A stretch of 64,000 bases of DNA from NCBI RefSeq assembly GCF_027319265.1, contig NZ_DAHVNP010000031.1, positions 124,001 to 188,000 of the forward strand, written 5' to 3'. The position numbers and the translations under genes are program-made. The notes below the pieces were generated by a model, which was not told the DNA's origin, made no database searches, and worked only from the letters and a program-made list of their open reading frames with translations. Below, piece after piece: positions 26,401-35,081 of the stretch (positions are counted from its first letter, which is position 1; the number at the start of each line of letters is the position of its first letter). The stretch is from Ferrimicrobium sp. Its GTDB lineage: Bacteria > Actinomycetota > Acidimicrobiia > Acidimicrobiales > Acidimicrobiaceae.

Positions 26401-27493
26401 GGTCGGTAATGCCGACGCCGTCGGAGGTGTCGTCGAGGATGGCGAGCAGACGACGCTCTGCGTCGATCGCCGCTCGCTCGTCGGTGAGGTCGATCTCGAC
26501 TACCACAACCCCAGAGATCGTGTGCAGATCGTCGACTAGGGGTGTGGCCGAGACATGCACCCAACGACTGACACCTGCGGCGGTCTTTTGGAGAATCTCC
26601 CAGTCCGGCAGCTCCTCATCCTCTGCGAGATGCCTGGATTGCTCAAGCAGTTGATCAAAGTGCGGATCCCCGAGGAGAATTGTTGGATGTGAGCCATCGA
26701 TCTCCTCACGGCTCATGACAAATAAATCCGCCAACCCGTCGTTGAACCACTGAATGCGGCCGTCCAGGTCGACGATAAAGACAGCTTCTGAGATCTGCGC
26801 GAGCGCGGCCGCCAATCGATGGTTATATTGGTGCTCGCGAATCTTGGTGATGCCGGTGGCGAGGTCAGTGGCGAGACGTTCGAGGAGCAGTCGTTCCTCG
26901 TGATTGAGGATAGGTTTGCGTCCAAAATAGACGACCAGGATGGCGTCAAGTTCGCCTTGGCACCGGATGGGGAGTGCGTGGACGCCAACGAGTTGGTGGG
27001 TGTTTGCCGCGCGACGCCATGGTTCATAGTCCGGATTCCGTAGTGCATGATCGTCATAGGTAGCGGTGCCACTTCTCCAAGCACGGCCTACGGGTCCTTG
27101 GCCTGCTGGGCAATCCTGACGGACAGAGACCTGAACCTCACTGAGATAGGCGACATCACCACAGCTGGCGACCGGACGAACCGTGCCGTCACCGTCTGGA
27201 CGCCCGATCCATGCGAGGCGTACGGGAGGCATCTGGCAGATGAGCTCACAGACCTTTTGGAGAAATTGGGCCTCATCAGGGCTGTCATTGATCAGCTGGC
27301 TCGCCTGCGCCAGGAGCTGTTGGAGCTGGTTGTTGCGTTGGAGATGGTGCCCATTGGCGCTGTGTTGCAGACGATAGCCAATGCCTGTGACGAGCATGAT
27401 CGCTAACACAGTGACGATCACAAGTTCGGTGTCCATCGGTTTAGAGGAGCCTATGGTGGCGGGTTCGGCGGAGCGGGACGCTCCACTCGTCAC
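23468..27493 (-). CDS. Large GGDEF-EAL cyclic di-GMP protein with GAF, PAS and globin-like sensor domains
   Basis: A 1341-residue signalling protein. Order: one membrane segment (about 22-42), GAF (55-220), PAS (225-345), PAS (345-470), GGDEF (475-645, intact GGDEF at 552-556), an all-helical region resembling a globin-coupled sensor (about 685-785; RHQAAHLESLLDGTL, VGTAHALAGLLAADL), a second GAF (790-970), EAL (1000-1240), and a His-rich helical tail. EAL-domain residues: the signature is EGL (1018-1020) rather than EAL, but NVDATTLN, LELLE, IDDMGSGYSNW, KIDHHF, VVVEGIES and GFGQGYGIAKP are present, so phosphodiesterase activity is plausible. No inhibitory RxxD was checked. The start is GTG at 27493 without a clear ribosome-binding site; ATG at 27436, just before the membrane segment, is an alternative. 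Confidence 0.88.
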   Translation of the reverse strand: MTSGASRSAEPATIGSSKPMDTELVIVTVLAIMLVTGIGYRLQHSANGHHLQRNNQLQQLLAQASQLINDSPDEAQFLQKVCELICQMPPVRLAWIGRPDGDGTVRPVASCGDVAYLSEVQVSVRQDCPAGQGPVGRAWRSGTATYDDHALRNPDYEPWRRAANTHQLVGVHALPIRCQGELDAILVVYFGRKPILNHEERLLLERLATDLATGITKIREHQYNHRLAAALAQISEAVFIVDLDGRIQWFNDGLADLFVMSREEIDGSHPTILLGDPHFDQLLEQSRHLAEDEELPDWEILQKTAAGVSRWVHVSATPLVDDLHTISGVVVVEIDLTDERAAIDAERRLLAILDDTSDGVGITDRNGRLIYLNNGGRQLVGLSADTPAEGRHFFELIGDAVGQEHFSTAVQRAAELGRWEGELSIKRPDGVQVPLSMVLMVHRNTAGHVQYISAIARNMVDQKLRESELSYLADHDALTGLPNRRVLNASLDAAIVLAQQTGRHFAVGVIDLDDFKPVNDRLGHHAGDELLVGIAKRLRHLLREGDTIIRLGGDEFLVILNALDPSQGRNDLEIVLERIHEAVVTPFVLGQDHHVTVDMSIGIATFPDTSTEPDALMREADAALYIAKQRKRHRSRWWRLASDPEIEAEGPQPVALAPSAYGVEAEVMLAELISKTPELVTNAVAAFYGAVEASPLGASILAHLSESEYRALKRHQAAHLESLLDGTLEKRALEHQAEQVGTAHALAGLLAADLVDSVNSYRCALTEQISRLPINPRVIKDIVGVINRRVDDDIAAQLRALSATTDTYFSIFAHPLPGVDGLWIDSIQSELDMIGQLPGIAAIGLARQGGGDSLLIEAYAGRGGQRLAEQMNSPGARVAIDPHHRNGQMLCSRAWRDARILVTDRIADDTIYGSWPLDEGIALRSAVAIPIQNVEGRPVALLLLTGQYPGQFSSAWMERFNKNVKQRWENLLYRIATPDNVLARQQAVGYRGLLLSGGLRMFVQPIVDLKTDQLAKVEGLARLVEPDGNVIEPDRFLSILGAGERYHLFRMGLELLLAADREWRASGLLIDLTINVDATTLNYPELPSWLATTLMKWDFPPHRLVLELLETDRQHLMPDSVRLGELLELGVQLAIDDMGSGYSNWLRLVEIPATLIKIDHHFTARMETHPTRVLNLLGTLILTATDACQNVVVEGIESPVLAEVAARLGAGFGQGYGIAKPMPTDQLISWSRSYHHEHSNHELRSLLGAMAYHWSFVHSPMHYNRGPLANCLLTSYFVAHDLDTSEGADLHRALHAHSTPPADLVNALTRWFERVCTPNSSDYNIAPRSTSSQSDDWAWII

Positions 27494-27657
27494 CCTGGCA
27501 GCAGGTTCGCATGTTTTCTTATCGTACTACCATTGAGATACTTGATCGAGGCGAGAGGTAATCTTCGGTTTCATCTTGCGCACGAGTCAGGCTCGGTCGT
27601 TGAGCGCGCCAGCGGGAGACGAGAATCGGTGGTCGCCCTGAGATCTACGGTTGAGGT

Positions 27658-28974
27658 TCATGGGTGGCTCGACTGTGCCTCTCGTGGATCGGCGTGTTGG
27701 TTGGAGCGATGGGATATCCGCATCAACACTCCAAGAAGGATATAATTCGCCAAGAGCGATGATCCTCCGTAGGCTAGGAAAGGAAGGGTCATGCCGGTGA
27801 GCGGTAGTACGCGGATCACGCCAGCCAGGATGAAGAAGGTCTGGAGGGCGAGTATCACCGTCAACGTCATCGCCAGAAGGGAGCTGAATTCGCCGTTTGC
27901 TCGTAGGGCTATGCGGATTCCAGCGCCGGTCAGAAGGAGGAACGAGATGATGATCGCGCTGGTGCCAAGGAGGCCGAGTTCCTGGCCAAAGGCGGCAAAG
28001 ATGAAGTCAGAGGTGGCTACTGGTACGGTAGGGTGGCTTAATCCGAGACCGGTCCCGCTGAGTCCGCCGATCCCAAAGGCGTATTGAGCCTGAATCAGCT
28101 GATAGCCGGTCGTTGCGGCGTATTTCCAGGGATCGAGCCAAACCGTGATCCGCTGGTGCACCTGTGGCAAGAGTGCACCGCCCACGACGAGTCCAAAGAC
28201 GAAGGTGATGGCCCCAAAAAGGAGGTAGATTCGGTTACCCGTGCCGATCCACATGACCAGGACGAAGGTGACGAAGATGAGCAGCGCGAAGCCGACATCC
28301 TTCTCCGCCGCCATGATCGCGAGTGCAATACCGAAGGTGAGTGCGAGGGGTCCAAAACGGCGGAGACCACCCCCGCGGAGCCGAGCGAGAAGGTCTTTCT
28401 TCTCGACGATGAGTGATGAGAGGAAGATGGCGAGGAGGAGCTTGCCGATCTCGACTGGCTGAAAACTGAGGCTACCGAAGTGAACCCAAAGCCGTTCACC
28501 TCCGATGTCTTCACCAATCCCGGGAATGATGGGACTAAACAGAAGACCAATACCCGCGATAGCGAGCAGATAGCGGTAGCGGTCGAGCGAGTCAGGGTTG
28601 CGAACCAACACGATGGTACCCACGTAGGCCAATACTGATAACAAGGTCCAGATGGCCTGCAGGTGGGCTTCCTGGGTATCGAGTACCCCGATCATTACAA
28701 ACCCAAGACCATTGAGGAGCGCTGCGATTGGCAAGAGGATGGTATCAGCGTTGGAGGCGAAGTAGCGATTAGTGACGTGGGCGCCAAGAGGTGCTAAGAC
28801 GACGATCGCGAGCCAGGGCTGGGCGAGGGTGATATGCCCATTGGGATGGAGGCCGAAGTAGCCAAGCACCCAAGCAAAGATGGTGATCAGGTCAGCGACA
28901 ATAACGAGTTCGAGCTCGCGGCGGCGCCGCTCATAACCGCGTGTACGGACCCCCACCTGCTCATTTGTTTTCAC
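27658..28974 (-). CDS. SEDS peptidoglycan polymerase, actinobacterial FtsW/RodA type
   Basis: A 438-residue multi-pass membrane protein of the FtsW/RodA/SpoVE family. The signatures are GGERLWVHFGSLSFQPVEIGK and LPLTGMTLPFLAYGGSSLLA with NYILLGVLMRISH, closely matching the actinobacterial RodA-like protein usually found beside pbpA and pknB. It has an N-terminal hydrophilic stretch and about two more membrane segments than the rodA product at 17598-18743. Here it stands alone, divergent from ppk. The GTG start has no ribosome-binding site; TATAGT lies seven bases upstream. Confidence 0.88.
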   Translation of the reverse strand: MKTNEQVGVRTRGYERRRRELELVIVADLITIFAWVLGYFGLHPNGHITLAQPWLAIVVLAPLGAHVTNRYFASNADTILLPIAALLNGLGFVMIGVLDTQEAHLQAIWTLLSVLAYVGTIVLVRNPDSLDRYRYLLAIAGIGLLFSPIIPGIGEDIGGERLWVHFGSLSFQPVEIGKLLLAIFLSSLIVEKKDLLARLRGGGLRRFGPLALTFGIALAIMAAEKDVGFALLIFVTFVLVMWIGTGNRIYLLFGAITFVFGLVVGGALLPQVHQRITVWLDPWKYAATTGYQLIQAQYAFGIGGLSGTGLGLSHPTVPVATSDFIFAAFGQELGLLGTSAIIISFLLLTGAGIRIALRANGEFSSLLAMTLTVILALQTFFILAGVIRVLPLTGMTLPFLAYGGSSLLANYILLGVLMRISHRSNQHADPREAQSSHP

Positions 28975-28987
28975 GCTTTAGACTATA
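28975..28987 (-). promoter_or_regulatory. Candidate leaderless -10 element of the SEDS gene
   Basis: Reverse-strand TATAGT (28987-28982), seven bases, then the GTG start at 28974. No Shine-Dalgarno sequence fits. The divergent ppk gene starts only 44 bp away, so both promoters are packed in this spacer. No convincing -35 is seen. Confidence 0.45.
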
Positions 28988-29018
28988 GCCTGGCGGCTGC
29001 GCGAACGTGAGGAGTAAG

Positions 29019-31115
29019 ATGTCCCAATCCTTTGAGGTCCCCTATGAACCTGAGTCAGGTCGTACTGGTCAGGTGGCAGCGCGGTACTTCAATCGAGAAC
29101 TTTCCTGGCTCGAGTTTGGCGCAAGGGTACTTGAGCTCGCAGCGGATGAACATCTTGGTGCCTTGGCACGGGCGAAGTTTTTCGCTATCTTTGGATCTGG
29201 CCTCGATGAGTTTTTCCAGGTTCGTGTGGCTGGGCTGAAGGATCAGCTCGTCTCCCCCTTTACGATCCGTTCGACCGATGGTTTAACGGCCCGCGAACAG
29301 TTGCGTGCCATCCGGACCCGGCTCATTCCGCTCCTTGAGGGCGCCGAACAGAGCTATGAGGAGCGGCTCGTACCTCGCCTGGCCGAGCTAGGGGTGCAGA
29401 TCGAACGGGTGCGGTCGCTCCCTGGATCAACCAAAGAACGTCTGCGCCGAAACTTTGAGGCAGAGCTTTACCCAGTGCTGACCCCGCTTTCGGTTGACCC
29501 CTCCCATCCCTTCCCCTACATCTCGAACCTCTCGCTTAACTTGGCGGTTGCAGTCCGCGACTCCGCCGACCGTGAGGAGAGGTTTGCACGGATCAAGGTG
29601 CCGACGAACTTTCCACGACTCTATCCGGTAGGTAGTGGATCCTTCGTCCTCATCGAAGACCTGATCCAGACCTTTGCAGGACTGCTGTTTCCGGGGATGG
29701 AGATAGGTGAGAGTGCGCTGTTTCGCGTGACTCGCAACACTGACCTTGTCCTTGAGGAGGGTGAAGCTGACGATCTGCTGGCCCTTGTCGAGACCGAGTT
29801 GCGTCGTCGACGGTTTGGACGCGCTGTTCGTCTTGAGGTGGCAGCCGATGCATCGCCGGCAATCCAGTCACTCCTCATCGACGAACTGGAGCTACACCGC
29901 GACGATGTCTACTCCACCAGATTGCCCCTCGATATGCGTTGCCTCTTCGAGATCTATGACCTCGGTCTCGAAGGAGAGCGTGGGCCTAGGGCCGCGGGTC
30001 GTACCCCGCCACCCTTCTCCCATCTTGACGGGGAGCCGACGGACCTTTTTGCAGCGCTCAAAGGTAATGACGTACTCGTGCATCATCCTTACGATAGTTT
30101 CTCGTCTACGGTCGAAGCCTTCGTAGCCGCGGCCGCCATGGATCCAGATGTTTTGGCGATCAAGCAGACCTTGTACCGAACCTCCGGAGATTCGGCGATC
30201 GTGGGATCGTTGATCGATGCAGCCGAGAGTGGCAAACAGGTCGTAGTGATCGTGGAGGTCAAGGCACGCTTTGACGAATTAGCCAACATCGGCTGGGCAC
30301 GCAAGCTCGAGGACGCTGGTGTTCACGTCGTCTATGGGGTCGTCGGGCTCAAGACGCACTGCAAAGCGATCATGGTCATCCGACGGGAGAATGGTGCCTT
30401 GATGCGCTATTGCCATCTTGGCACGGGAAACTACAACGCCAAGACGGCGAGAAGTTACGAGGATCTCGGGCTCTTCACCGTTGATGAGGAGATAGGGCAC
30501 GACCTCGGGGAGGTCTTCAACTATCTCACTGGGTTCTCACGGCCTTCACATCTCGAGAAGCTTGTTTTAGCCCCGATGGCCTTGCGGGCGCGCATCACTG
30601 AATTGATCGAGCGAGAGACGGCCCGAGGAGATAAGGGCTTCATCAGTTTTAAGGTCAACGGACTCGTCGATCCGGGTGTGATTGAGGCCCTCTACCGAGC
30701 TTCGCAGGCCGGCGTGGAGATCCGGGGGCTCGTGCGGGGCATCTGCGCGCTGAAGCCGGGGGAGCCAGGGCTATCCGACAATATCGTCATCCGCTCCATC
30801 GTGGGCGAATTTTTGGAACATTCGCGCGTCTTCGTCTTTGGAGACCCTGAGGATGTGCGTTCTGAGGTGCTGGTGGGTTCGAGCGACCTCATGCAGCGCA
30901 ACCTTGATCGACGTGTCGAACTCCTGTTCCCGTTGGAGGACTCCGCACTGCGTCGGCGCGTCATATCGATGCTCTCCCTCGAGTGGCAGGATGATACCAA
31001 TGCCTGGACCCTCGATGCACAAGGGGGTTGGCGACGACTACCCCCCGTTCATGGGATCTCCTCCCAGCTGATCCTCAACGGCACTCGTGCCGAGGAGACG
31101 GTGATCCATGGCTAG
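29019..31115 (+). CDS. ppk: Polyphosphate kinase 1
   Basis: PPK1 reversibly polymerises the gamma-phosphate of ATP into polyphosphate. The 698-residue protein contains the N-terminal RYFNRELSWLEFGARVLE, the middle PSHPFPYISNLSLNLAV, and two phospholipase D-like catalytic halves: KQTLYRTSGDS, VVVIVEVKARFDE, then GLKTHCKAIMVIRRE, whose His is the expected autophosphorylated residue, and HLGTGNYN. The ATG at 29019 has GAGGAG upstream; an in-frame GTG at 29007 sits inside that site. The last eight bases overlap the CYTH gene, and ppx follows: a polyphosphate operon. Confidence 0.96.
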   Translation: MSQSFEVPYEPESGRTGQVAARYFNRELSWLEFGARVLELAADEHLGALARAKFFAIFGSGLDEFFQVRVAGLKDQLVSPFTIRSTDGLTAREQLRAIRTRLIPLLEGAEQSYEERLVPRLAELGVQIERVRSLPGSTKERLRRNFEAELYPVLTPLSVDPSHPFPYISNLSLNLAVAVRDSADREERFARIKVPTNFPRLYPVGSGSFVLIEDLIQTFAGLLFPGMEIGESALFRVTRNTDLVLEEGEADDLLALVETELRRRRFGRAVRLEVAADASPAIQSLLIDELELHRDDVYSTRLPLDMRCLFEIYDLGLEGERGPRAAGRTPPPFSHLDGEPTDLFAALKGNDVLVHHPYDSFSSTVEAFVAAAAMDPDVLAIKQTLYRTSGDSAIVGSLIDAAESGKQVVVIVEVKARFDELANIGWARKLEDAGVHVVYGVVGLKTHCKAIMVIRRENGALMRYCHLGTGNYNAKTARSYEDLGLFTVDEEIGHDLGEVFNYLTGFSRPSHLEKLVLAPMALRARITELIERETARGDKGFISFKVNGLVDPGVIEALYRASQAGVEIRGLVRGICALKPGEPGLSDNIVIRSIVGEFLEHSRVFVFGDPEDVRSEVLVGSSDLMQRNLDRRVELLFPLEDSALRRRVISMLSLEWQDDTNAWTLDAQGGWRRLPPVHGISSQLILNGTRAEETVIHG

Positions 31116-31839
31116 CGAACGCGAGCTCAAGCGCCGCCCCCAAGATCACGAGGTGGGTTTGGAGATGGTGAGGGCGATCGTCGCTCTTGGAGGTCAAGAA
31201 CTCTCCCATGGCGATCCCCAGGAGCTTACATCGCGGTATCTCGACAGCGTTGATCATGCGTTGGCGCTCAGCCAGATCGGTCTGCGTGCTCGGGGGAGTC
31301 AAGGGCACACCCAAGCACGATGGACCATCAAGGTTGGTGCATTGCCTGACCGACGTGGAGTCAGCGAGGCAGCGGAGTATGAGATGGATGGGGCCTGGGA
31401 TGTGATCCCGCCGGCACTTGTGGTGGCACTCCGTTGTATTGGGGTCGTTGGCGATCTGGTTGAGACCGCTCGATTCAGGACACTCCGTGAACGATGGGTG
31501 ATGGACCTGTCGGGGGTTGAACTTGAGGTCTGCCTTGACGAAGTGATGGTCGAGGCTCCACAACCGTATGCATTTATCGAACTCGAGGTAGAGGCGCAAG
31601 AGCGCAGTGTGCTTGACTGGCTGGCAGACGAGTTTGCAGGCCGGTTCCCAGCAGTACCTCCGAGCTCTCAATCGAAACTTGCCACCGCACTGATGGGTGA
31701 GAACCAACGGCCTTTGGGGAGCACCTCCCCCAAGCCACAAGGGCCAGATCTTGGGGGTCGATTGGTACGGTTGCTCGATGCGGTCGATACCCAGCTTGCA
31801 CCATGGGCAGCACGCAGTGCGGAGCACGACGAATGCTGA
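31108..31839 (+). CDS. CYTH domain protein (triphosphate tunnel metalloenzyme)
   Basis: CYTH proteins hydrolyse or bind triphosphate or polyphosphate inside an eight-stranded beta tunnel. The 243-residue protein begins with the ExExK-type ERELK (residues 4-8) and keeps the alternating charged strands expected of the tunnel: SRYLDS, LRARG, ARWTIK, LRERWVM, ELEVCLDEV and FIELEVEA. The C-terminal 40 residues are a hydrophilic helix. The CHAD domain that often follows CYTH is absent. It overlaps ppk by eight bases and ppx by about seven, so it very probably acts in polyphosphate or tripolyphosphate turnover. The exact substrate is unknown. Confidence 0.85.
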   Translation: MASERELKRRPQDHEVGLEMVRAIVALGGQELSHGDPQELTSRYLDSVDHALALSQIGLRARGSQGHTQARWTIKVGALPDRRGVSEAAEYEMDGAWDVIPPALVVALRCIGVVGDLVETARFRTLRERWVMDLSGVELEVCLDEVMVEAPQPYAFIELEVEAQERSVLDWLADEFAGRFPAVPPSSQSKLATALMGENQRPLGSTSPKPQGPDLGGRLVRLLDAVDTQLAPWAARSAEHDEC

Positions 31840-33395
31840 GCCCTCATAGGGAGATGAATGGAGTGATCGTCGCTGCCATGGATTTGGGATCCAACTCCTT
31901 CCATCTGGCCGTTTTCCGTGTCCGTCCAGATCTAACCCTCGAGTCCGTTGCCAAGGAGCGTGAGATGCTTCGACTGGGTGAGCATGTCTATCGTGACGGT
32001 AGTTTCAGTGATGAAGCGATCAGCGCAGCGGTTCGAACCGTTGCACAGTTCCACGCTATCAGCGAGAGTTTTGGTGCTCAAGTGATCGTCGCAAAGGCGA
32101 CAGCCTCCTTTCGGGATGCCGAAAATGCCCAGCAGTTGAACGATGCTATCTGGGCGCGCACTGGAGTCAAGGTGCAGGTCATCAGTGGCCATGAGGAGGC
32201 GACACTCATCTTTGATGCGATTCGCGCTGCGTGTCATCTCGGTTCGCGGCCAGTTCTTGGCGCGGATCTTGGTGGGGGTAGTCTCGAGCTCATGCTTGGA
32301 GATCAACGCCAGCTGATCGCTGCGAGGAGCTTGCGACTTGGCGTTGGTCGCCTTCGCGCAAAGTTTCCAGATGAGCGTAGTGATGCGATTGAGGACTACG
32401 TGGCGCGAGAGCTCGGGGAACCACTGGCGACCATGATCGGTTATCTCCCCACACGTCTCATCTTGACCAGTGGAACGATGAACGCTATCGGACGACTGGC
32501 GTTGTCACTCGATCACGACCACGACGACCGCGACGATGGACTGTTAGCGAGAGCCGTTACTCGCTCTGCTCTTGAACACGCGGTAGAGTTGATTTTGTCC
32601 ACGCCCGAGAGTGAACGATCGACGTTAAAAGGAGTGGACGAGCGTCGAGCGGCGACGGTGGGCTATGGCGCGATCATCCTAGCTCAGGTGCTCCGTGTCA
32701 CGGCACTCGATGAAGTGTGGCTCTGCTCCTGGGCATTACGCGAAGGTATCGTATTGCACGAAGCTCAGAGCCAAGAGCACTTTGCTTTTGCGATCAATTC
32801 TGCAGAACTGAGGGCTGATTCGGTACGAGAGCTCATGCTGCGCTATCGAGTGGATGGTCGGCACGCCGCTTTCGTAGCCAGGTTTGCGCTTCAATTGTTC
32901 GATGAGCTCTCACCACTACATGGCCTGACCCTTGAGGCACGCGAACGCCTTGGGGTCGCGTCCCAACTCCACGACATCGGCGCCTTTATCAATCGTGATC
33001 AACACGACCGACATGGACAATATCTCGTCAAGGCGTCACCTCCCCGGGGATTTAGCCGGCGAGAGATCGCAGTAATTGGAGCGATTATCGGTTCGCACAC
33101 CAAAGGGGAGGTCGAGGCGCCTTCGGATCTTGATCCCTCGGACTTGGACGAGATCCAGTTCAGTGCTGCACTCCTGCGCCTCGCTGATGCGCTCGACCGA
33201 TCACATCAACAGTTGGTCACAGATCTCGAGTGCAATATCAGTACGACCGCTGTCGAGCTCGATCTGCATGCCGATAGTGATCTCAGCGCGGAGCGGTATG
33301 CACTACGCCGGAAGTGTCGACTCTTTGAAGGAAAGTTCGCACGTCAACTTCTCGTGACCATCTCTGAGGTCGACGGATCCACCCATCATGTCTAG
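31833..33395 (+). CDS. ppx: Exopolyphosphatase (Ppx/GppA family) with C-terminal HD domain
   Basis: Ppx/GppA enzymes remove terminal phosphate from polyphosphate or from pppGpp. The N-terminal actin-like ATPase fold shows AAMDLGSNSFHLAVF, the glutamate region VISGHEEATLIFD, and GADLGGGSLELML. A C-terminal helical HD-type domain (about 330-490; VASQLHDIGAFI, IGSHTKGE, LLRLADALDRSHQQ) makes it the long, two-domain form at about 520 residues. The ATG at 31833 overlaps the CYTH stop; an ATG at 31854 directly before NGVIVAAMDLG is an alternative. Genetic linkage to ppk favours polyphosphate as substrate. Confidence 0.9.
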   Translation: MLSPHREMNGVIVAAMDLGSNSFHLAVFRVRPDLTLESVAKEREMLRLGEHVYRDGSFSDEAISAAVRTVAQFHAISESFGAQVIVAKATASFRDAENAQQLNDAIWARTGVKVQVISGHEEATLIFDAIRAACHLGSRPVLGADLGGGSLELMLGDQRQLIAARSLRLGVGRLRAKFPDERSDAIEDYVARELGEPLATMIGYLPTRLILTSGTMNAIGRLALSLDHDHDDRDDGLLARAVTRSALEHAVELILSTPESERSTLKGVDERRAATVGYGAIILAQVLRVTALDEVWLCSWALREGIVLHEAQSQEHFAFAINSAELRADSVRELMLRYRVDGRHAAFVARFALQLFDELSPLHGLTLEARERLGVASQLHDIGAFINRDQHDRHGQYLVKASPPRGFSRREIAVIGAIIGSHTKGEVEAPSDLDPSDLDEIQFSAALLRLADALDRSHQQLVTDLECNISTTAVELDLHADSDLSAERYALRRKCRLFEGKFARQLLVTISEVDGSTHHV

Positions 33396-33425
33396 GATGG
33401 TAGAGAGAATGGATCGGAGGAGACT

Positions 33426-35081
33426 GTGCCGTATCCGGTAGTAGGAGTTTCGCCTAATCAACTTCCCGAGTGGAAAGCCCTAGCAGCACATGCCAAACAG
33501 CTGCAGCAGACCAATCTCGGGCGCCTCTTCGCCGAGGATTCCGACCGGCTCGGATGGAGCACATTCGAGGTGAGGCCGTTACATATCGATCTCTCAAAAC
33601 ACCTCATCCAACGGGAGACACTCTCCCTTCTTGAGAACCTGGCAAAGGCGAGATTCTTGCCTGAGGCGATTACCGCCATGCTCACCGGTGAGCATATCAA
33701 CGTCTCCGAGGATCGTGCCGTACTCCACACCGCCTTGCGCAACGGGGCGACATTGTCGGGGCCCATCGATGGTATCGAGGTCGAGGTTGAGGTCGAGAAG
33801 GTGCTCACGCGGATGGAGCAGTTTGCGCGAAGCGTACGCGCCAACCAACGGGTGGGTTGCACGGGAAAACCCTTCTCGGCCATCGTAAACATTGGCATCG
33901 GTGGCTCGGATTTGGGTCCCGCGATGGTCACGAAGGCACTCTATGACTTCAGCGATAAGAGTCGCGAGATGTACTTCGTCTCCAACATCGATCCAATCGC
34001 CATTGAAGAGGTCTTCCAGCGTTGTGACCCTGCGACGACGTTGTTTGTCGTCGTTTCGAAGACCTTTGGAACCCTTGAGACCTTGACGAACGCAAAGGCT
34101 GCACGTCAGTGGATCCTACAAGCGCTGGGTGATCATGAGGATGCCGTTGCCAAGCATTTTGTGGCGGTCTCCACGAACGATGAACTCGTTACCGAGTTTG
34201 GTATCGACACCGAGAATATGTTCGGATTCTGGGACTTTATCGGTGGACGCTACTCTGTCGATTCGGCGGTGGGGTTAACCATCATGCTCGCGATTGGTCC
34301 AGAACGTTTTCGGTCGTTTCTTCGTGGATTCGCGAGTATCGATCGACATCTCAGAGAGACTCCGTTGTCAGAAAACGGTCCAGTGTTGCTTGGGTTGTTA
34401 GCGGTTTGGTATCGAAACTTCCTGGGTGCGCAATCGCAGGCGATCCTCCCGTATAGCCAACGACTATCGAGGTTCCCAGCCTATCTTCAGCAGCTCACGA
34501 TGGAGTCCAATGGCAAGTCGGTTCGCATCGACGGGGCAACGGTTGATTATGACACGGGTGCGGTGTACTGGGGCGAACCAGGTACCGACGGACAACATGC
34601 CTTTTATCAGCTTCTCCACCAGGGAACGGTGCTGATTCCTGCAGATTTTATTCTCTTTGCAGAACCACTTGGCGGTCCTGATGCCCAGCAGGATCTGCTT
34701 TTTGCGAATGGCATTGCGCAGACAAGGGCGCTCGCATTCGGACGCGACGATGCTGAGCTGGAGAAACGAGGAGTGCCAGCGCAACTACGCCCCCCGAAGC
34801 GCATGCCTGGAAATCGCCCAACCACCACGATATTGGCACAACGGCTGACGCCAGAGGTTCTCGGTGCGCTGATCGCCCTCTACGAACACAGTGTTTTTAC
34901 GCAGGGAGTGATCTGGGGAATCGACTCCTTCGACCAGTGGGGTGTCGAGCTCGGTAAGGAGCTCGCTTCGGAGCTCGCTCCAATCCTCACCTCCGCTAGC
35001 GCGCCAGCGCTCGACACCTTGGACGTATCGACGGCCGATTTAGTTGCACGCTACCGACATATGAGAGGACGACCTACATGA
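33426..35081 (+). CDS. pgi: Glucose-6-phosphate isomerase
   Basis: Pgi interconverts glucose 6-phosphate and fructose 6-phosphate. The 551-residue protein has the conserved [13 protein letters not shown] and [15 protein letters not shown] phosphate-binding segments, [23 protein letters not shown] (the catalytic glutamate region is just upstream of the [16 protein letters not shown] stretch), and [10 protein letters not shown] near the C-terminus. GTG start with GGAGGAG upstream. The stop overlaps the tkt start by four bases (ATGA), so pgi-tkt-tal form one operon feeding the non-oxidative pentose phosphate pathway. Confidence 0.96.
   Translation: MPYPVVGVSPNQLPEWKALAAHAKQLQQTNLGRLFAEDSDRLGWSTFEVRPLHIDLSKHLIQRETLSLLENLAKARFLPEAITAMLTGEHINVSEDRAVLHTALRNGATLSGPIDGIEVEVEVEKVLTRMEQFARSVRANQRVGCTGKPFSAIVNIGIGGSDLGPAMVTKALYDFSDKSREMYFVSNIDPIAIEEVFQRCDPATTLFVVVSKTFGTLETLTNAKAARQWILQALGDHEDAVAKHFVAVSTNDELVTEFGIDTENMFGFWDFIGGRYSVDSAVGLTIMLAIGPERFRSFLRGFASIDRHLRETPLSENGPVLLGLLAVWYRNFLGAQSQAILPYSQRLSRFPAYLQQLTMESNGKSVRIDGATVDYDTGAVYWGEPGTDGQHAFYQLLHQGTVLIPADFILFAEPLGGPDAQQDLLFANGIAQTRALAFGRDDAELEKRGVPAQLRPPKRMPGNRPTTTILAQRLTPEVLGALIALYEHSVFTQGVIWGIDSFDQWGVELGKELASELAPILTSASAPALDTLDVSTADLVARYRHMRGRPT

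Noticed and set aside
31075-31827. Minus-strand frame of 250 codons opposite the CYTH gene
   Set aside because: The plus-strand CYTH frame has the ExExK motif, operon overlaps and normal composition; the antisense frame has many Cys/His/Trp and no family resemblance.
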